The translations under genes were made by a program, and so were the position numbers. From Nitrobacter sp039808345 (GTDB lineage Bacteria > Pseudomonadota > Alphaproteobacteria > Rhizobiales > Xanthobacteraceae), in contig NZ_CP181167.1 of assembly GCF_047824785.1 (NCBI RefSeq), positions 744,001 to 808,000 on the forward strand: a stretch of 64,000 nucleotides of DNA, written 5' to 3'. Positions 1 to 8,683 of this stretch are shown piece by piece; position 1 is the first letter of the stretch, and every line of letters starts with the position of its first letter. Under the pieces are notes generated by a model. That model searched no databases, was not told where the DNA came from, and saw only the letters and a program-made list of their open reading frames with translations.

Positions 1-75
1 TCAGAAGCGGAAAGGCTCTATGGCGTTTTCGAGCGAAGTGGATACCGGTTCGCGTGAAGAAAACGCGACAAAACA
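1..75. repeat. Dispersed composite repeat, copy 1
   Basis: Contains the family core GCGTTTTCGAGCGAAG followed by an ACCGGTTCGCGTGAAGAAAA-type segment, so that GCGTTTTC and GAAAACGC form inverted ends. It is preceded by the TCAGAAGCGGAAAGGCTCTA half-module seen at other copies. It is non-coding and lies downstream of ctrA. Confidence 0.75.
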
Positions 76-150
76 TAGTCAAAACATAAAAGATTTGCGT
101 CGTTTCATCGGTGGTCCGATCCGCTCTCGTTGCGGCCCAAAAACCAGACC

Positions 151-183
151 AACAAAAACCCCGCCGTTTGCGGCGGGGTCAGT
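151..183 (-). terminator. Rho-independent terminator of ctrA
   Basis: On the minus strand a GC-rich stem (ACCCCGCCG / CGGCGGGGT) with a short AAA-type loop is followed by a T-run. It lies about 25–55 bases past the ctrA stop codon, as expected for an intrinsic terminator. Confidence 0.85.
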
Positions 184-207
184 CCGGGAGGAACGGAGGA
201 TCGGGTG

Positions 208-909
208 TCAGGCCGGAATGCGGACTTCGTCTTCGTGCGGCTCACGGAGAACGTAGCCGCGGCCCCAGACGGTCTCGATGAAGTTGCGGCCTTCGGAGGC
301 GTTGGCAAGTTTCTTGCGCAGCTTGCAGATGAAGACGTCGATGATCTTCAACTCGGGCTCATCCATGCCGCCATAGAGGTGGTTGAGGAACATTTCCTTG
401 GTCAGCGTTGTGCCCTTGCGCAAGCTGAGCAGTTCCAGCATCTGATATTCCTTGCCGGTGAGATGGACGCGCTGGCCGCCCACTTCCACGGTCTTGGTGT
501 CGAGATTGACCACGAGATCGCCGGTCTGGATCACCGACTGGGCATGGCCCTTGGAGCGGCGCACGATCGCATGGATGCGGGCCACCAGTTCATCCTTGTG
601 AAAGGGCTTCGTCATGTAGTCGTCGGCGCCGACGCCGAGACCCTTGACCTTGTCCTCGATGCCGGCGAGGCCGGAAAGGATCAGAATGGGTGTTTTGATC
701 TTGGAGACACGAAGCTGCTTGAGCACGTCGTAACCGGACATGTCGGGCAGGTTGAGATCGAGAAGGATAATGTCGTAGTCGTAGAGTTTGCCGAGATCGA
801 CGCCTTCTTCGCCGAGGTCCGTCGTATAGACGTTGAAACTCTCGGACTTGAGCATCAGCTCGATCGACTGCGCGACGGCGCTGTCATCCTCAATCAGCAA
901 AACGCGCAT
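208..909 (-). CDS. ctrA: Cell-cycle response regulator CtrA
   Basis: OmpR/PhoB-type response regulator of 233 aa. Residues 1–120 are a receiver domain with acidic pocket E7/D8/D9, phospho-acceptor Asp51 (LLDLNLPD) and the conserved Lys of MTKPFHKDEL. Residues 125–220 form a winged-helix DNA-binding domain (KEYQMLELL, GRGYVL). The strong conservation of both domains matches CtrA, the alphaproteobacterial master regulator that controls flagellar genes, division and, in some species, replication initiation. fliI diverges from it, a typical arrangement in this family. Its upstream region carries several GANTC sites, which are CcrM methylation targets, so methylation-dependent regulation is plausible but inferred. 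The start at 909 gives the canonical MRVLLIEDD N-terminus. Confidence 0.97.
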   Translation of the reverse strand: MRVLLIEDDSAVAQSIELMLKSESFNVYTTDLGEEGVDLGKLYDYDIILLDLNLPDMSGYDVLKQLRVSKIKTPILILSGLAGIEDKVKGLGVGADDYMTKPFHKDELVARIHAIVRRSKGHAQSVIQTGDLVVNLDTKTVEVGGQRVHLTGKEYQMLELLSLRKGTTLTKEMFLNHLYGGMDEPELKIIDVFICKLRKKLANASEGRNFIETVWGRGYVLREPHEDEVRIPA

Positions 910-1276
910 GCCAGTCCCCTAATCGTCGCCGCGCCGGGCGTCAGGCCGGCCGCAATACTTGCGGCACTGGAAACGCCTTTAAGCAACTGATTCGAACCCT
1001 GACCGCTTATGGTTAACAAAAACTGTTTCTGTTCCGCAAGTCTCTTCGGTGCAATTTTCATCGAATCGCCCTAAGGTGTTGCATTAAAGCAGCTTTTCTT
1101 ATCCGGTTACGCTCATGATCCACATTAAAAGTCAGGCCTAACTGACTTTCGCGACTCGCCTTCCTCCTGAAGACACACGCTCTCAGTCACCAAGACAGTG
1201 ACGCAATGATTAACGATGCGGGTAAACACGAAGTTAAAGGAGTCCGGCTAATGTGCGGAAACCTAAGGATTTCACG
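910..1276. promoter_or_regulatory. ctrA/fliI divergent intergenic region with GANTC sites
   Basis: This 367-base gap between divergent ctrA and fliI has no credible ORF. GANTC motifs are visible at 989–993, 1063–1067, 1153–1157 and 1240–1244. A TTAAC element at 1210 followed by GGTAAAC at 1220 weakly resembles a CtrA box, but the spacing and second half-site are imperfect. I infer that it holds the promoters of both genes; exact -10/-35 elements are not clear. Confidence 0.5.
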
Positions 1277-2602
1277 ATGAAGGGCCTGGCCGAACGAATC
1301 GGTGAGATCGAGCGCGTCAATATTTATGGCCGCGTGGTTGGCGTACGCGGACTGATGGTCGAGATAGCGGGTCCCATCCATGCGATGTCGGTGGGAGCGC
1401 GTATCGTGATCGAGACCGGGGTCGGCCGGACCATCCCGGCCGAGGTGGTCGGCTTCAATGGCGACAATGCCGTCGTCATGCCGTTCGCCAGCCTGGACGG
1501 GGTACGGCGCGGCTGCCGCGCCCTGGTCGCCAATGCCTCCGGCCAGGTGCGGCCGGCAGACGCATGGCTCGGGCGGGTTCTCAACGCCCTGGGAGAGCCG
1601 ATCGACGGCAAGGGGCCGCTCCCGCAGGGTCCGGCGCCGATGCCGTACCGCAACTCGCCGCCGCCGGCGCATTCGCGCCAACGGGTCGGCCAGCCGCTCG
1701 ATCTCGGGGTCCGCGCCCTCAACACATTCCTGACCTGCTGCCGCGGCCAGCGGCTCGGTATTTTCGCGGGCTCGGGCGTCGGCAAATCGGTGCTGCTGTC
1801 GATGCTGGCGCGCAACGCCGATGCCGACATTTCGGTGATAGGTCTGATCGGCGAACGCGGTCGCGAAGTGCAGGAGTTCCTGCAGGACGATCTCGGCGCG
1901 GAGGGGCTCGCACGATCGGTTGTCGTGGTCGCGACCTCCGATGAACCCGCCTTGATGCGGCGGCAGGCGGCCTATCTGACCCTGGCGATTGCGGAATTCT
2001 TTCGCGACGATGGCAGGGACGTGATGTGCATGATGGACTCGGTGACGCGCTTTGCCATGGCGCAGCGTGAAATAGGACTATCGACCGGTGAGCCGCCGAC
2101 CACGAAGGGCTATACACCGACCGTTTTCACCGAGCTGCCGAGGTTGCTGGAGCGCGCCGGTCCCGGAGCCGACAAGGGAACAATAACCGGCATCTTCACC
2201 GTGCTGGTCGATGGTGACGATCACAACGAGCCGGTGGCCGACGCGGTGCGCGGCATTCTCGACGGGCATATCGTGATGGAGCGGGCCATTGCTGAGCGCG
2301 GCCGCTATCCCGCGATCAATATTTTGAAGTCAGTGTCGCGCACGATGCCGAAATCGGCCGATCCGGCGTTCCTGCCGGACATCACCCGCGCGCGGCAGAT
2401 GATGGCCACTTATTCCGACATGGAGGAATTGATCCGGCTCGGTGCCTATCGGGCGGGCTCCAACGCGGAGGTCGACGAGGCCATCAGGTTGAATCCGGTC
2501 CTGGAGGATTTCCTGCGCCAGGGGAAGGATGAAGTCACCGGCATCGCGGACGGCTATCGAAGATTGCAGCAAATCGTCAACACTTTAGCAACGGAAAGCT
2601 AA
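1277..2602 (+). CDS. fliI: Flagellar export ATPase FliI
   Basis: F1-beta-like ATPase that powers and regulates the flagellar type III export apparatus at the inner membrane. The Walker A motif GSGVGKS sits near residues 165–171, followed by GERGREVQEF and the Walker B-type strand DVMCMMDS. SVTRFAMAQREIG and the GYTPTVFTELPRLLERAG segment are also typical. Length of about 441 aa is normal for FliI. I prefer the ATG at 1277, preceded by AAGGA, because it gives the MKxLAE-type N-terminus of relatives. An in-frame GTG at 1253 with AAAGGAG upstream would add 8 residues. fliJ follows about 100 bases downstream on the same strand, so they are probably one transcript. Confidence 0.96.
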   Translation: MKGLAERIGEIERVNIYGRVVGVRGLMVEIAGPIHAMSVGARIVIETGVGRTIPAEVVGFNGDNAVVMPFASLDGVRRGCRALVANASGQVRPADAWLGRVLNALGEPIDGKGPLPQGPAPMPYRNSPPPAHSRQRVGQPLDLGVRALNTFLTCCRGQRLGIFAGSGVGKSVLLSMLARNADADISVIGLIGERGREVQEFLQDDLGAEGLARSVVVVATSDEPALMRRQAAYLTLAIAEFFRDDGRDVMCMMDSVTRFAMAQREIGLSTGEPPTTKGYTPTVFTELPRLLERAGPGADKGTITGIFTVLVDGDDHNEPVADAVRGILDGHIVMERAIAERGRYPAINILKSVSRTMPKSADPAFLPDITRARQMMATYSDMEELIRLGAYRAGSNAEVDEAIRLNPVLEDFLRQGKDEVTGIADGYRRLQQIVNTLATES

Positions 2603-2705
2603 CTTTGTCGGGCCATCATCGGCTCGTCACAAGAGTTGTACGGGGGATCCGAAGGGATGCCGCTGTCGTCCCGCGTAGATTGGGACTTCTGGGGAGTATG
2701 AGTCG

Positions 2706-3131
2706 ATGAAGTCGCGTGAAACGCTGATCCGCCTGAAGAAATTCCAGGTCGAGGAGAAGCGTCGGAGGGTGGCTCAGATCGAAAGCATGATTGCTGACTT
2801 CCAGCGCATGTCGGTCGATCTGGAGCGTGAAATCGAAATCGAGCAGGAGCGTGCCGGGATCGATGATCCCACGCATTTCGCATACCCGACCTATGCCAAG
2901 GCAGCGATTCAGCGCCGGGAAAATCTTACCCGCTCAGCGGACGAGCTACGCGTCCAGCTCGAAGATGCCAAGATGGGCCTGGCGGAAGCGTTTGAGGATC
3001 TCAAGAAGGTCGAATTGCTCGATGAGCGCGACCAGGCTCGCGAACGTGCGGAAGAGAATGCTCGCGAGCAGGCCGATCTGGACAGTATCGGTTTGATGCG
3101 CTCGCGCATGGGGGCCGCCTCGATCGCCTGA
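2706..3131 (+). CDS. fliJ: Flagellar export chaperone FliJ
   Basis: A 141-aa, highly charged protein that is almost wholly alpha-helical coiled coil, beginning MKSRETLIRLKKFQVEEKRR, the typical FliJ opening. FliJ binds FliI and the cytoplasmic part of FlhA and helps deliver export substrates. Length and the Glu/Arg/Gln-rich heptads match the family. It sits directly after fliI, and a strong intrinsic terminator follows, closing a fliIJ unit. Sequence identity in FliJ is always low, so the call rests on position plus coiled-coil character. Confidence 0.9.
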   Translation: MKSRETLIRLKKFQVEEKRRRVAQIESMIADFQRMSVDLEREIEIEQERAGIDDPTHFAYPTYAKAAIQRRENLTRSADELRVQLEDAKMGLAEAFEDLKKVELLDERDQARERAEENAREQADLDSIGLMRSRMGAASIA

Positions 3132-3236
3132 GCCCTCGAATTTTCATCCGCTCGAATCCGAGAGGCAAGAGGCGATTCCCCGATGAAAGAAGTTCGCACC
3201 ACGGCCGGCCCGCAAACTAAATTGTTTGCCTATCGC

Positions 3237-3273
3237 AAAAAAGAAAACGCCCGTGGGGGGCGGGCGTTTTCCA
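3237..3273 (+). terminator. Rho-independent terminator after fliJ
   Basis: AAAACGCCCG and CGGGCGTTTT form a near-perfect GC-rich stem around a short G-rich loop, ending in a T-run. It lies about 105 bases past the fliJ stop. Confidence 0.85.
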
Positions 3274-3368
3274 TCGTAGTCCACTTGGGGTTAGTGGGTC
3301 CTCTACGTACTCACGTGGCGACTTCGGGGGGCAAATCTAAAGAAGCCTCGTGAATTCTTCAAACTCCT

Positions 3369-3569
3369 TCAACGAACGACCATCGCATCCGAACTCGTCA
3401 CCGCCATCGGCTTGCCTGCCTTGATGATGCGTGCCGTCTGCGTATAGCCATCATCAGCGTTCATGCGCGCTGAAATGGCGAAACCTGCCACTGCGATACC
3501 TGCAACAAGAGCTACAACCACGATTTTCAGGTGGGTCGTCCGATCCGCGCTGTAAATCGAATGATTCAT
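3369..3569 (-). CDS. Small single-pass membrane protein, conserved hypothetical
   Basis: A 66-aa protein starting MNHSIYSADRTTHLK, followed by one hydrophobic segment (about residues 15–33, IVVVALVAGIAVAGFAIS) and a short polar periplasmic tail (ARMNADDGYTQTARIIKAGKP). The start at 3569 is chosen because AGGAGG sits five bases upstream; a longer in-frame reading to 3626 lacks this. From memory, very similar small proteins occur widely in Bradyrhizobiaceae, but no function is known to me. It lies alone between fliJ and flhA. Confidence 0.75.
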   Translation of the reverse strand: MNHSIYSADRTTHLKIVVVALVAGIAVAGFAISARMNADDGYTQTARIIKAGKPMAVTSSDAMVVR

Positions 3570-3887
3570 GGAAGCCTCCTGCCCATCCACTTCCTTGTTG
3601 AAGATTAGTCTCCGCTGCTCGCGCACAGGTTCATCGTCTCGCGCCCCTACAACGTAGGAATTGGCGCCGATGTTCCGAAGATGCGATCACAAGGTGGTGA
3701 AAAGGTGTGAACGGCCGCGATCAACGAGTTGCGCCGCCGTGCCGGAACTGGAATATTTTATAATTATATCAATTATTTAATGAGATTCTAGGGTCGGTCG
3801 AGCCCCCGTGCGTAAAGGCGAGGTTAGACACAAACCATTTGTCTGATGCAGAAATGCCGCATAAAGGCCGGCGTGATTCGTGGGCGA
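3570..3887. other. Intergenic, no gene seen
   Basis: No credible ORF. An unusually AT-rich stretch at about 3750–3785 contrasts with the GC-rich surroundings. It may be a promoter or a binding site, but no consensus element is clear. Confidence 0.4.
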
Positions 3888-6017
3888 TCAGATGCTGCCG
3901 ACCGTCTTGAGCCGGGCGCGGGGATGGATTTCGGCCTGCGATAGAACCGGGGTCTGGGCGCGGAAGCGCTCGACCAGGGAGCGCACGAACGGCCGGATCG
4001 CCGCCGAGGTTACCAGCACCGGGGCCTCGCCTTCGCGGGCGGCCTGTTCGAAGCGATCGCGCACCGCGGCCATGAATTCCGACAGCTTTGACGGCTGCAT
4101 CGCAAGGCTGCGTTCCTCGCCCTGGCCGATGATGGATTCGGCGAAGGCCTGCTCCCATTTGGCGGATAGCGCGACCAGTGGCAGGTAGCCGTTGACCGAT
4201 GTGTTCTGGGCGCAGATTTGACGCGCAAGGCGGCTGCGCACGTGCTCGACCAGCGTTGCCGGGTTGCGCGAGAAGGCGAGGGCTTCGGCAATGCCTTCCA
4301 GAATCGTGGACAGATCGCGGATGGAAATGCGTTCGGCGAGGAGTAGCTGCAGCACGCGCTGGATCCCGGAGATCGAGATCTGGCCCGGCACGATGTCCTT
4401 GATCAGTTCGCCTTGCTCCTTCGGTAGATCCTTCAGGAGCTTCTGCACTTCGCCATAGGAGAGCAGGTCCGACATGTTGGTCTTGAGCAGTTCGGTGAGG
4501 TGAGTCGAAACCACGGTCGCGGAATCGACCACGGTATAGCCCTTCAGCGAGGCTTCTTCCTTGAGCGAGGCGTCGACCCACGTCGCCGGCAATCCGAAGG
4601 TCGGTTCCGTTGTGTGAATGCCGGGGACCCCCACCTGACCCCCGGCCGGATCCATCACCATGTACTGGTTCGGCCAGATGCGCCCCGAGCCGGCGTCGAC
4701 CTCCTTGATCTTGATGATGTAGGTGTTGGCCTCCAGTTGCACGTTGTCGAGGATACGCACTGATGGCATCACGAATCCCATCTCGATCGCCAGCGATCGG
4801 CGGAGCGCCTTGATCTGCTCGGTGAGGCGATCCTGGCCGTCCGGTCCATTGACCAGCGGCAGCAGCGCGTAGCCGAGTTCGATCTTCAGATCGTCGATTC
4901 TGAGCGCCGTCGATATCGGCTCCTCCACATTCGCGGCCGCGGTGCCCGCGGTTTCGGACGCCGCGGCGGCCACGGCTTCGGCGGCCGCGGCGCTTTGGCG
5001 TTTTCGCGAACTCCAGGCGAGCGTCGCCGCGCCGCCGCCGAGCGCGACGAACGGCAGCATCGGAATGCCGGGCAGCAGTCCCAGCACCAGCATCACTCCG
5101 GCCGACATGCCGAGCGCCTGCGGATAGCTGGACAGCTGCTTCATGAGGGCCTTGTCGGCGGCGCCTGTAACGGCGGCCTTCGAAACCAGAAGGCCGGCCG
5201 CGGTCGAGACGATCAGGGCGGGAATCTGCGTCACCAGCCCGTCGCCGACGGTGAGAATGGTGTAGCTGTGCGCCGCGTCGGCAAAGCTCAGATCCTGCTG
5301 CGCGATGCCGATGATCATGCCGCCGATGATGTTGATGAAGACGACGAGCAGGCCGGCGACGGCGTCTCCGCGCACGAACTTCGACGCGCCGTCCATGGCG
5401 CCGAAGAAGCCGCTTTCGTCCTCGAGTGCCTTGCGCCGTTCCTTGGCGGTTTTCTCGTCGATCAGACCCGCGGAGAGGTCGGCGTCGATCGCCATCTGCT
5501 TGCCGGGCATGGAGTCGAGTTGAAAGCGCGCCGCCACCTCCGCGATGCGTCCGGAGCCCTTGGTGATGACCACGAAATTCACGATCACCAGGATCCCGAA
5601 GACGATGATGCCGATCACGAAATTGCCGCCCATCACGAAGTTCCCGAAGGCTTCGATGACATGGCCGGCGGCGGCCGGGCCTTCATGCCCGTCCGACAGG
5701 ATCAGTCTTGTGGAGGCGAGGTTCAGCGACAGCCTCAGCATGGTCGAGATCAGCAGCACGGTCGGGAAGGAAGAGAATTCCAGCGGCGACTGGATGAACA
5801 GTGCGGTCATCAGGATCAGGATCGACAGCGTGATCGAGATCGCCAGAAGGAGATCGAGAACCATCGCCGGAAGCGGCATGATGAGGACGACGAGGATCGT
5901 CAGGATACCGAAGGCGAGCGCGAGATCACCGCGCTTCAGCATGATCCCGATCTGGCTGAAGGTTGGGAAGCCCGAGGCTGGTACGGCTGCGCCTTGTTCC
6001 GCCGTGATGCCCTTCAT
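3888..6017 (-). CDS. flhA: Flagellar export gate protein FlhA
   Basis: A 709-aa core component of the flagellar type III export gate in the inner membrane. Residues about 25–340 hold hydrophobic segments (for example LALAFGILTILVVLIMPLP and VIGIIVFGILVIVNFVV) and the FHIPEP-type loop with highly conserved RIAEVAARFQLDSMPGKQM. Residues about 370–700 form the cytoplasmic substrate-docking domain, with ELGYALLPLV, the QANTYIIKI-like strand and LLSYGEVQKLL. The start MKGITAEQG is the first clear ATG and length is normal. An Ala-rich linker near 345–370 is longer than in enteric homologues. It faces fliIJ convergently and is followed upstream by a composite repeat. Confidence 0.97.
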   Translation of the reverse strand: MKGITAEQGAAVPASGFPTFSQIGIMLKRGDLALAFGILTILVVLIMPLPAMVLDLLLAISITLSILILMTALFIQSPLEFSSFPTVLLISTMLRLSLNLASTRLILSDGHEGPAAAGHVIEAFGNFVMGGNFVIGIIVFGILVIVNFVVITKGSGRIAEVAARFQLDSMPGKQMAIDADLSAGLIDEKTAKERRKALEDESGFFGAMDGASKFVRGDAVAGLLVVFINIIGGMIIGIAQQDLSFADAAHSYTILTVGDGLVTQIPALIVSTAAGLLVSKAAVTGAADKALMKQLSSYPQALGMSAGVMLVLGLLPGIPMLPFVALGGGAATLAWSSRKRQSAAAAEAVAAAASETAGTAAANVEEPISTALRIDDLKIELGYALLPLVNGPDGQDRLTEQIKALRRSLAIEMGFVMPSVRILDNVQLEANTYIIKIKEVDAGSGRIWPNQYMVMDPAGGQVGVPGIHTTEPTFGLPATWVDASLKEEASLKGYTVVDSATVVSTHLTELLKTNMSDLLSYGEVQKLLKDLPKEQGELIKDIVPGQISISGIQRVLQLLLAERISIRDLSTILEGIAEALAFSRNPATLVEHVRSRLARQICAQNTSVNGYLPLVALSAKWEQAFAESIIGQGEERSLAMQPSKLSEFMAAVRDRFEQAAREGEAPVLVTSAAIRPFVRSLVERFRAQTPVLSQAEIHPRARLKTVGSI

Positions 6018-6053
6018 CCTCGTCGTCTCCCTCGCGCAGGACCGCTCGCACGC

Positions 6054-6236
6054 GCTATAGCGTTTTCGAGCGAAGCATGTCCTCGGGCTTGACCCGAGGA
6101 TGGAATCCGCTTCGCGTGAAGAAAACGCGTCAAAACAACAACCTGGAGCTTCGTTTCTGATTCAATCAGAAGCGAATGCTCTCGCGCATGATCCCGAAAA
6201 GTGGAAACCGGTTTCCGGACAGGATCACGCTTGATC
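6054..6236. repeat. Dispersed composite repeat, long copy
   Basis: The most complete copy here. The GCGTTTTCGAGCGAAGCATG core and a CCTCGGGCTTGACCCGAGG hairpin come first. A GAAAACGCGTCAAAAC segment and a TTCTGATTCAATCAGAAGCG hairpin follow, and the copy ends with GATCCCGAAAAGTGGAAACC-type sequence. It occupies the flhA upstream gap. Confidence 0.8.
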
Positions 6237-6487
6237 AAAAGGTTAAGGCTGGGGTGATGACGCGCGGCTTCCTGGGCAAAATTTGCCCGGTGTATGGTTA
6301 GCAAAGGGTTAATGTCCCGGCGGAGCGCGGCATTGCGTCCTGATCGAGGCTCGAAGGGAGGGGGCCATCTCCGTCTTTCGGCCGCAAACTCCGGCCCTCA
6401 ACAGTTCCACCGCCGATTGCCGCGCGGCACATGACATTGTAAGGGATGCCTTGCGCCGACGGCGGTTGCGCACGCGACGTCCGGCCG
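6237..6487. other. Intergenic upstream of tRNA, no gene seen
   Basis: No credible ORF. It presumably contains the tRNA promoter, but no clear consensus is visible. Confidence 0.4.
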
Positions 6488-6563
6488 GGGCCTGTAGCTC
6501 AATGGTTAGAGCCGGCCGCTCATAACGGTCTGGTTGGGGGTTCGAGTCCCTCCGGGCCCACCA
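6488..6563 (+). tRNA. tRNA with CAU anticodon, probably tRNA-Ile2
   Basis: A 76-nt cloverleaf. Acceptor GGGCCTG pairs with CGGGCCC, the D arm is GCTC…GAGC, and the anticodon stem GGCCG/CGGTC holds loop CTCATAA. GGTTCGAGTCC gives the T arm, and CCA is encoded. CAU could be elongator Met or lysidine-modified Ile2. The C4-G69 and C5-G68 pairs resemble Ile2 identity for TilS, so I favour tRNA-Ile(CAU). It is not an initiator, because the first pair is matched. Confidence 0.93.
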
Positions 6564-6607
6564 GCCGGATCAGGCATCGTCGGGTGGGGTATGCGGGCCC
6601 TGCTGCT

Positions 6608-6736
6608 TAGAGCCTTTCCGCTTCTGATAGAATCAGAAGCGGGTTCTCGGACTTTGATTTGGCGCGTTTTCTTTATGCGAATCGGTGTCCATCCTCGGGT
6701 CAAGCCCGAGGACATGCTTCGCTTGAAAACGCTCTG
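6608..6736. repeat. Dispersed composite repeat, inverted copy
   Basis: Reverse-oriented copy. The TTCTGATAGAATCAGAAGCG hairpin comes first, then GCGCGTTTTCTTTATGCG, the CCTCGGGTCAAGCCCGAGG hairpin, and CGCTTGAAAACGCTCT. Confidence 0.8.
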
Positions 6737-6988
6737 GCCACCGTTTTTTAACTGAATTGTTCCATCCTCTCGCCATCGCGTCAGAGCCGAGTTCCGGTAA
6801 GCCACAGAAGGTGCCTCCCGATGGTTCACTTGCCCCCGCTTTCATCGATCTCGGCGCGATCTCATCCCAGGTAAACTTTTAAGGGTATCCGTACCCATTT
6901 TCGCTGACGCGATTCCTCGCGAATCGCGTCATGACGGCACATCGGTCGTGACGCTTGCTTTCACCATAACAGATTGGCGAGTTTTCCC
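6737..6988. other. Upstream region of chemotaxis receptor, no gene seen
   Basis: No supported ORF. TTAAGGGTATCCGTACCC at about 6880–6897 contains a small inverted repeat (GGGTA TCCG TACCC), and GACGCGATTCCTCGCGAATCGCGTC near 6907–6931 is a larger palindromic stretch. Either could be a hairpin before the receptor gene; their roles are unknown. Confidence 0.4.
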
Positions 6989-8683
6989 GTGCGCAAGAAC
7001 TTTCCGGTTACCGACGAAGAGTATCCCGTTTCCGATGACACGCTGATCGTTTCCCGGACCGATCTCAAGGGGCGTCTCACCTATGTCAACGAAGACTTCA
7101 TCGACGCCGCCGAATTCACCTCCGAGGAATTGATAGGCAAGGCGCATAACATCGTCCGCCATCCGGACATGCCGTCGGAGGCGTTCGAAAATCTCTGGGA
7201 TACCTTGAAGGCCGAGAAACCATGGGTCGGCGCCATCAAGAACCGGCGCAAGAACGGCGGCTTTTACTGGGTGCTGGCAACGGCCTCGCCGATCCGGACG
7301 GATGGACAGGTTACCGGCTATACCTCGATCCGTACCAGGCTTGCCGCCGACCAGCGCACCCTCGCGGAAGAAGTGTACGCGGCCATCCGCGAAAAACGCC
7401 CCCACCCGTATCGGATCGACGCGGGCATTATCAGGAAGCGATCGGTCTTTGATCGTTTCGGCGTGTTTACCCGCACCATGCGGGCGCGAATGACAACGCT
7501 GATCACAGTGCAGTCCGCTTTTCTGCTGGCCTGCGGCTTGCTGGGCGCTGCCGTCATCGGCGGCATATGGGGCCTCGCCCTCATCCTTCTCGCCGCCACC
7601 GGGATCGCTGTCGGGGGAATGACGGGGCGCCAGACCCTGCATGCGTTCGAAGGACCGATGCGTCACCTGAACGAAACGATGCTGAACCTCGTTCACGACA
7701 AATTCGACAATCGGATCGAAATCAGGCGCGACGACGAGATCGGCGAAGCCCTCCGCAACCTCCAGACCGTGCAGACGCTTATTCGGTTCAGCCGGGAGGA
7801 GGTCAACTCCACGCAACGCCGGGCCGACGCCCAGCGCAAGATCGACATGACCAAGATCGCCAATTCCTTCGAGGCGGCCATCGGCGAGATCGTTCAGGCT
7901 GTCGCGACATCGGCGAGCGAACTGGAGGCTTCGGCAACGACGCTGGCCTCGAACGCCGACCATGCAAAGGATTTCGCCGCGCGCGTCGCCAACGGTTCGA
8001 CCGAGGCCTCCTCGAACGTCAATTCGGTGGCCTCGGCCACGGAGGAGATGACCGCCTCGGTCCATGAAATCAGCCAGCGAGTGCAGGAATCGGCGCGCAT
8101 GGCGGGCGAGGCCGTCGATCAGGTGCATTCGGCGACCGAGCGGGTCAGCGCGTTGTCGAGCGCGGCGGCTCGCATCGGCGATATTGTCGAGATGATCAAC
8201 AATATCGCGGGACAGACCAATCTTCTCGCCCTGAACGCCACCATCGAGGCGGCGCGCGCCGGGGAAGCCGGTCGCGGATTTTCGGTCGTCGCCTCGGAGG
8301 TCAAGGCGCTCGCCGAGCAAACCGGCAAGGCCACCGGCGAAATCGGTCAGCAGATCAGCGGCATCCAGTCCGCCACCCACGAATCCGTCGCCGCGATCAA
8401 CGAGATCCGGAATTCCATCGAAAAGCTTTCCGGAATCTCCTCCACGATCGCGTCAGCCATCGAAGAACAGGGTGCGACGACGCAGGAAGTTGCCCGCAAC
8501 GTGCAGCATGCCGCCCAGGGTGCGCAGGAAGTGTCCTCCAATGTCGGTAATCTCCAGCGCGGGGCGGTGGATACCGGAAACGCCTCGTCCCTGGTGTTGT
8601 CTGCCGCGCAAACGCTGTCGCGCGACAGCGCCAGGCTCAAGGCGGAGGTCGACAATTTCCTGAATTCCGTCAGGGTTGCATGA
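6989..8683 (+). CDS. Aer-like methyl-accepting chemotaxis protein with N-terminal PAS domain
   Basis: About 564 aa. Residues 10–115 form a PAS domain of the Aer type (TDLKGRLTYVNEDF, AHNIVRHPDMP, KNGGFYWV), which commonly binds FAD or haem. Two close hydrophobic helices lie around 165–210 with almost no periplasmic loop, followed by a HAMP-like region. The C-terminal half is the coiled-coil signalling domain with hairpin tip motif IAGQTNLLALNATIEAARAG. It probably senses redox state or oxygen internally and signals to CheA/CheW. The GTG at 6989 gives MRKNFPVTDEEYP, the opening typical of relatives; TTG at 6974 is possible. No clear ribosome binding site supports either. It stands alone. Confidence 0.93.
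   Translation: MRKNFPVTDEEYPVSDDTLIVSRTDLKGRLTYVNEDFIDAAEFTSEELIGKAHNIVRHPDMPSEAFENLWDTLKAEKPWVGAIKNRRKNGGFYWVLATASPIRTDGQVTGYTSIRTRLAADQRTLAEEVYAAIREKRPHPYRIDAGIIRKRSVFDRFGVFTRTMRARMTTLITVQSAFLLACGLLGAAVIGGIWGLALILLAATGIAVGGMTGRQTLHAFEGPMRHLNETMLNLVHDKFDNRIEIRRDDEIGEALRNLQTVQTLIRFSREEVNSTQRRADAQRKIDMTKIANSFEAAIGEIVQAVATSASELEASATTLASNADHAKDFAARVANGSTEASSNVNSVASATEEMTASVHEISQRVQESARMAGEAVDQVHSATERVSALSSAAARIGDIVEMINNIAGQTNLLALNATIEAARAGEAGRGFSVVASEVKALAEQTGKATGEIGQQISGIQSATHESVAAINEIRNSIEKLSGISSTIASAIEEQGATTQEVARNVQHAAQGAQEVSSNVGNLQRGAVDTGNASSLVLSAAQTLSRDSARLKAEVDNFLNSVRVA

Noticed and set aside
130..990. 286-aa ORF on the plus strand across ctrA
   Set aside because: It is the antisense shadow of ctrA; the minus-strand protein is an unmistakable response regulator.
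4995..6092. 365-aa plus-strand ORF rich in Arg, Asp and His
   Set aside because: Antisense to flhA; composition is typical of a GC-rich shadow frame.
6506..6829. 107-aa minus-strand ORF over the tRNA
   Set aside because: It runs through a tRNA and a dispersed repeat, so it is not a protein gene.
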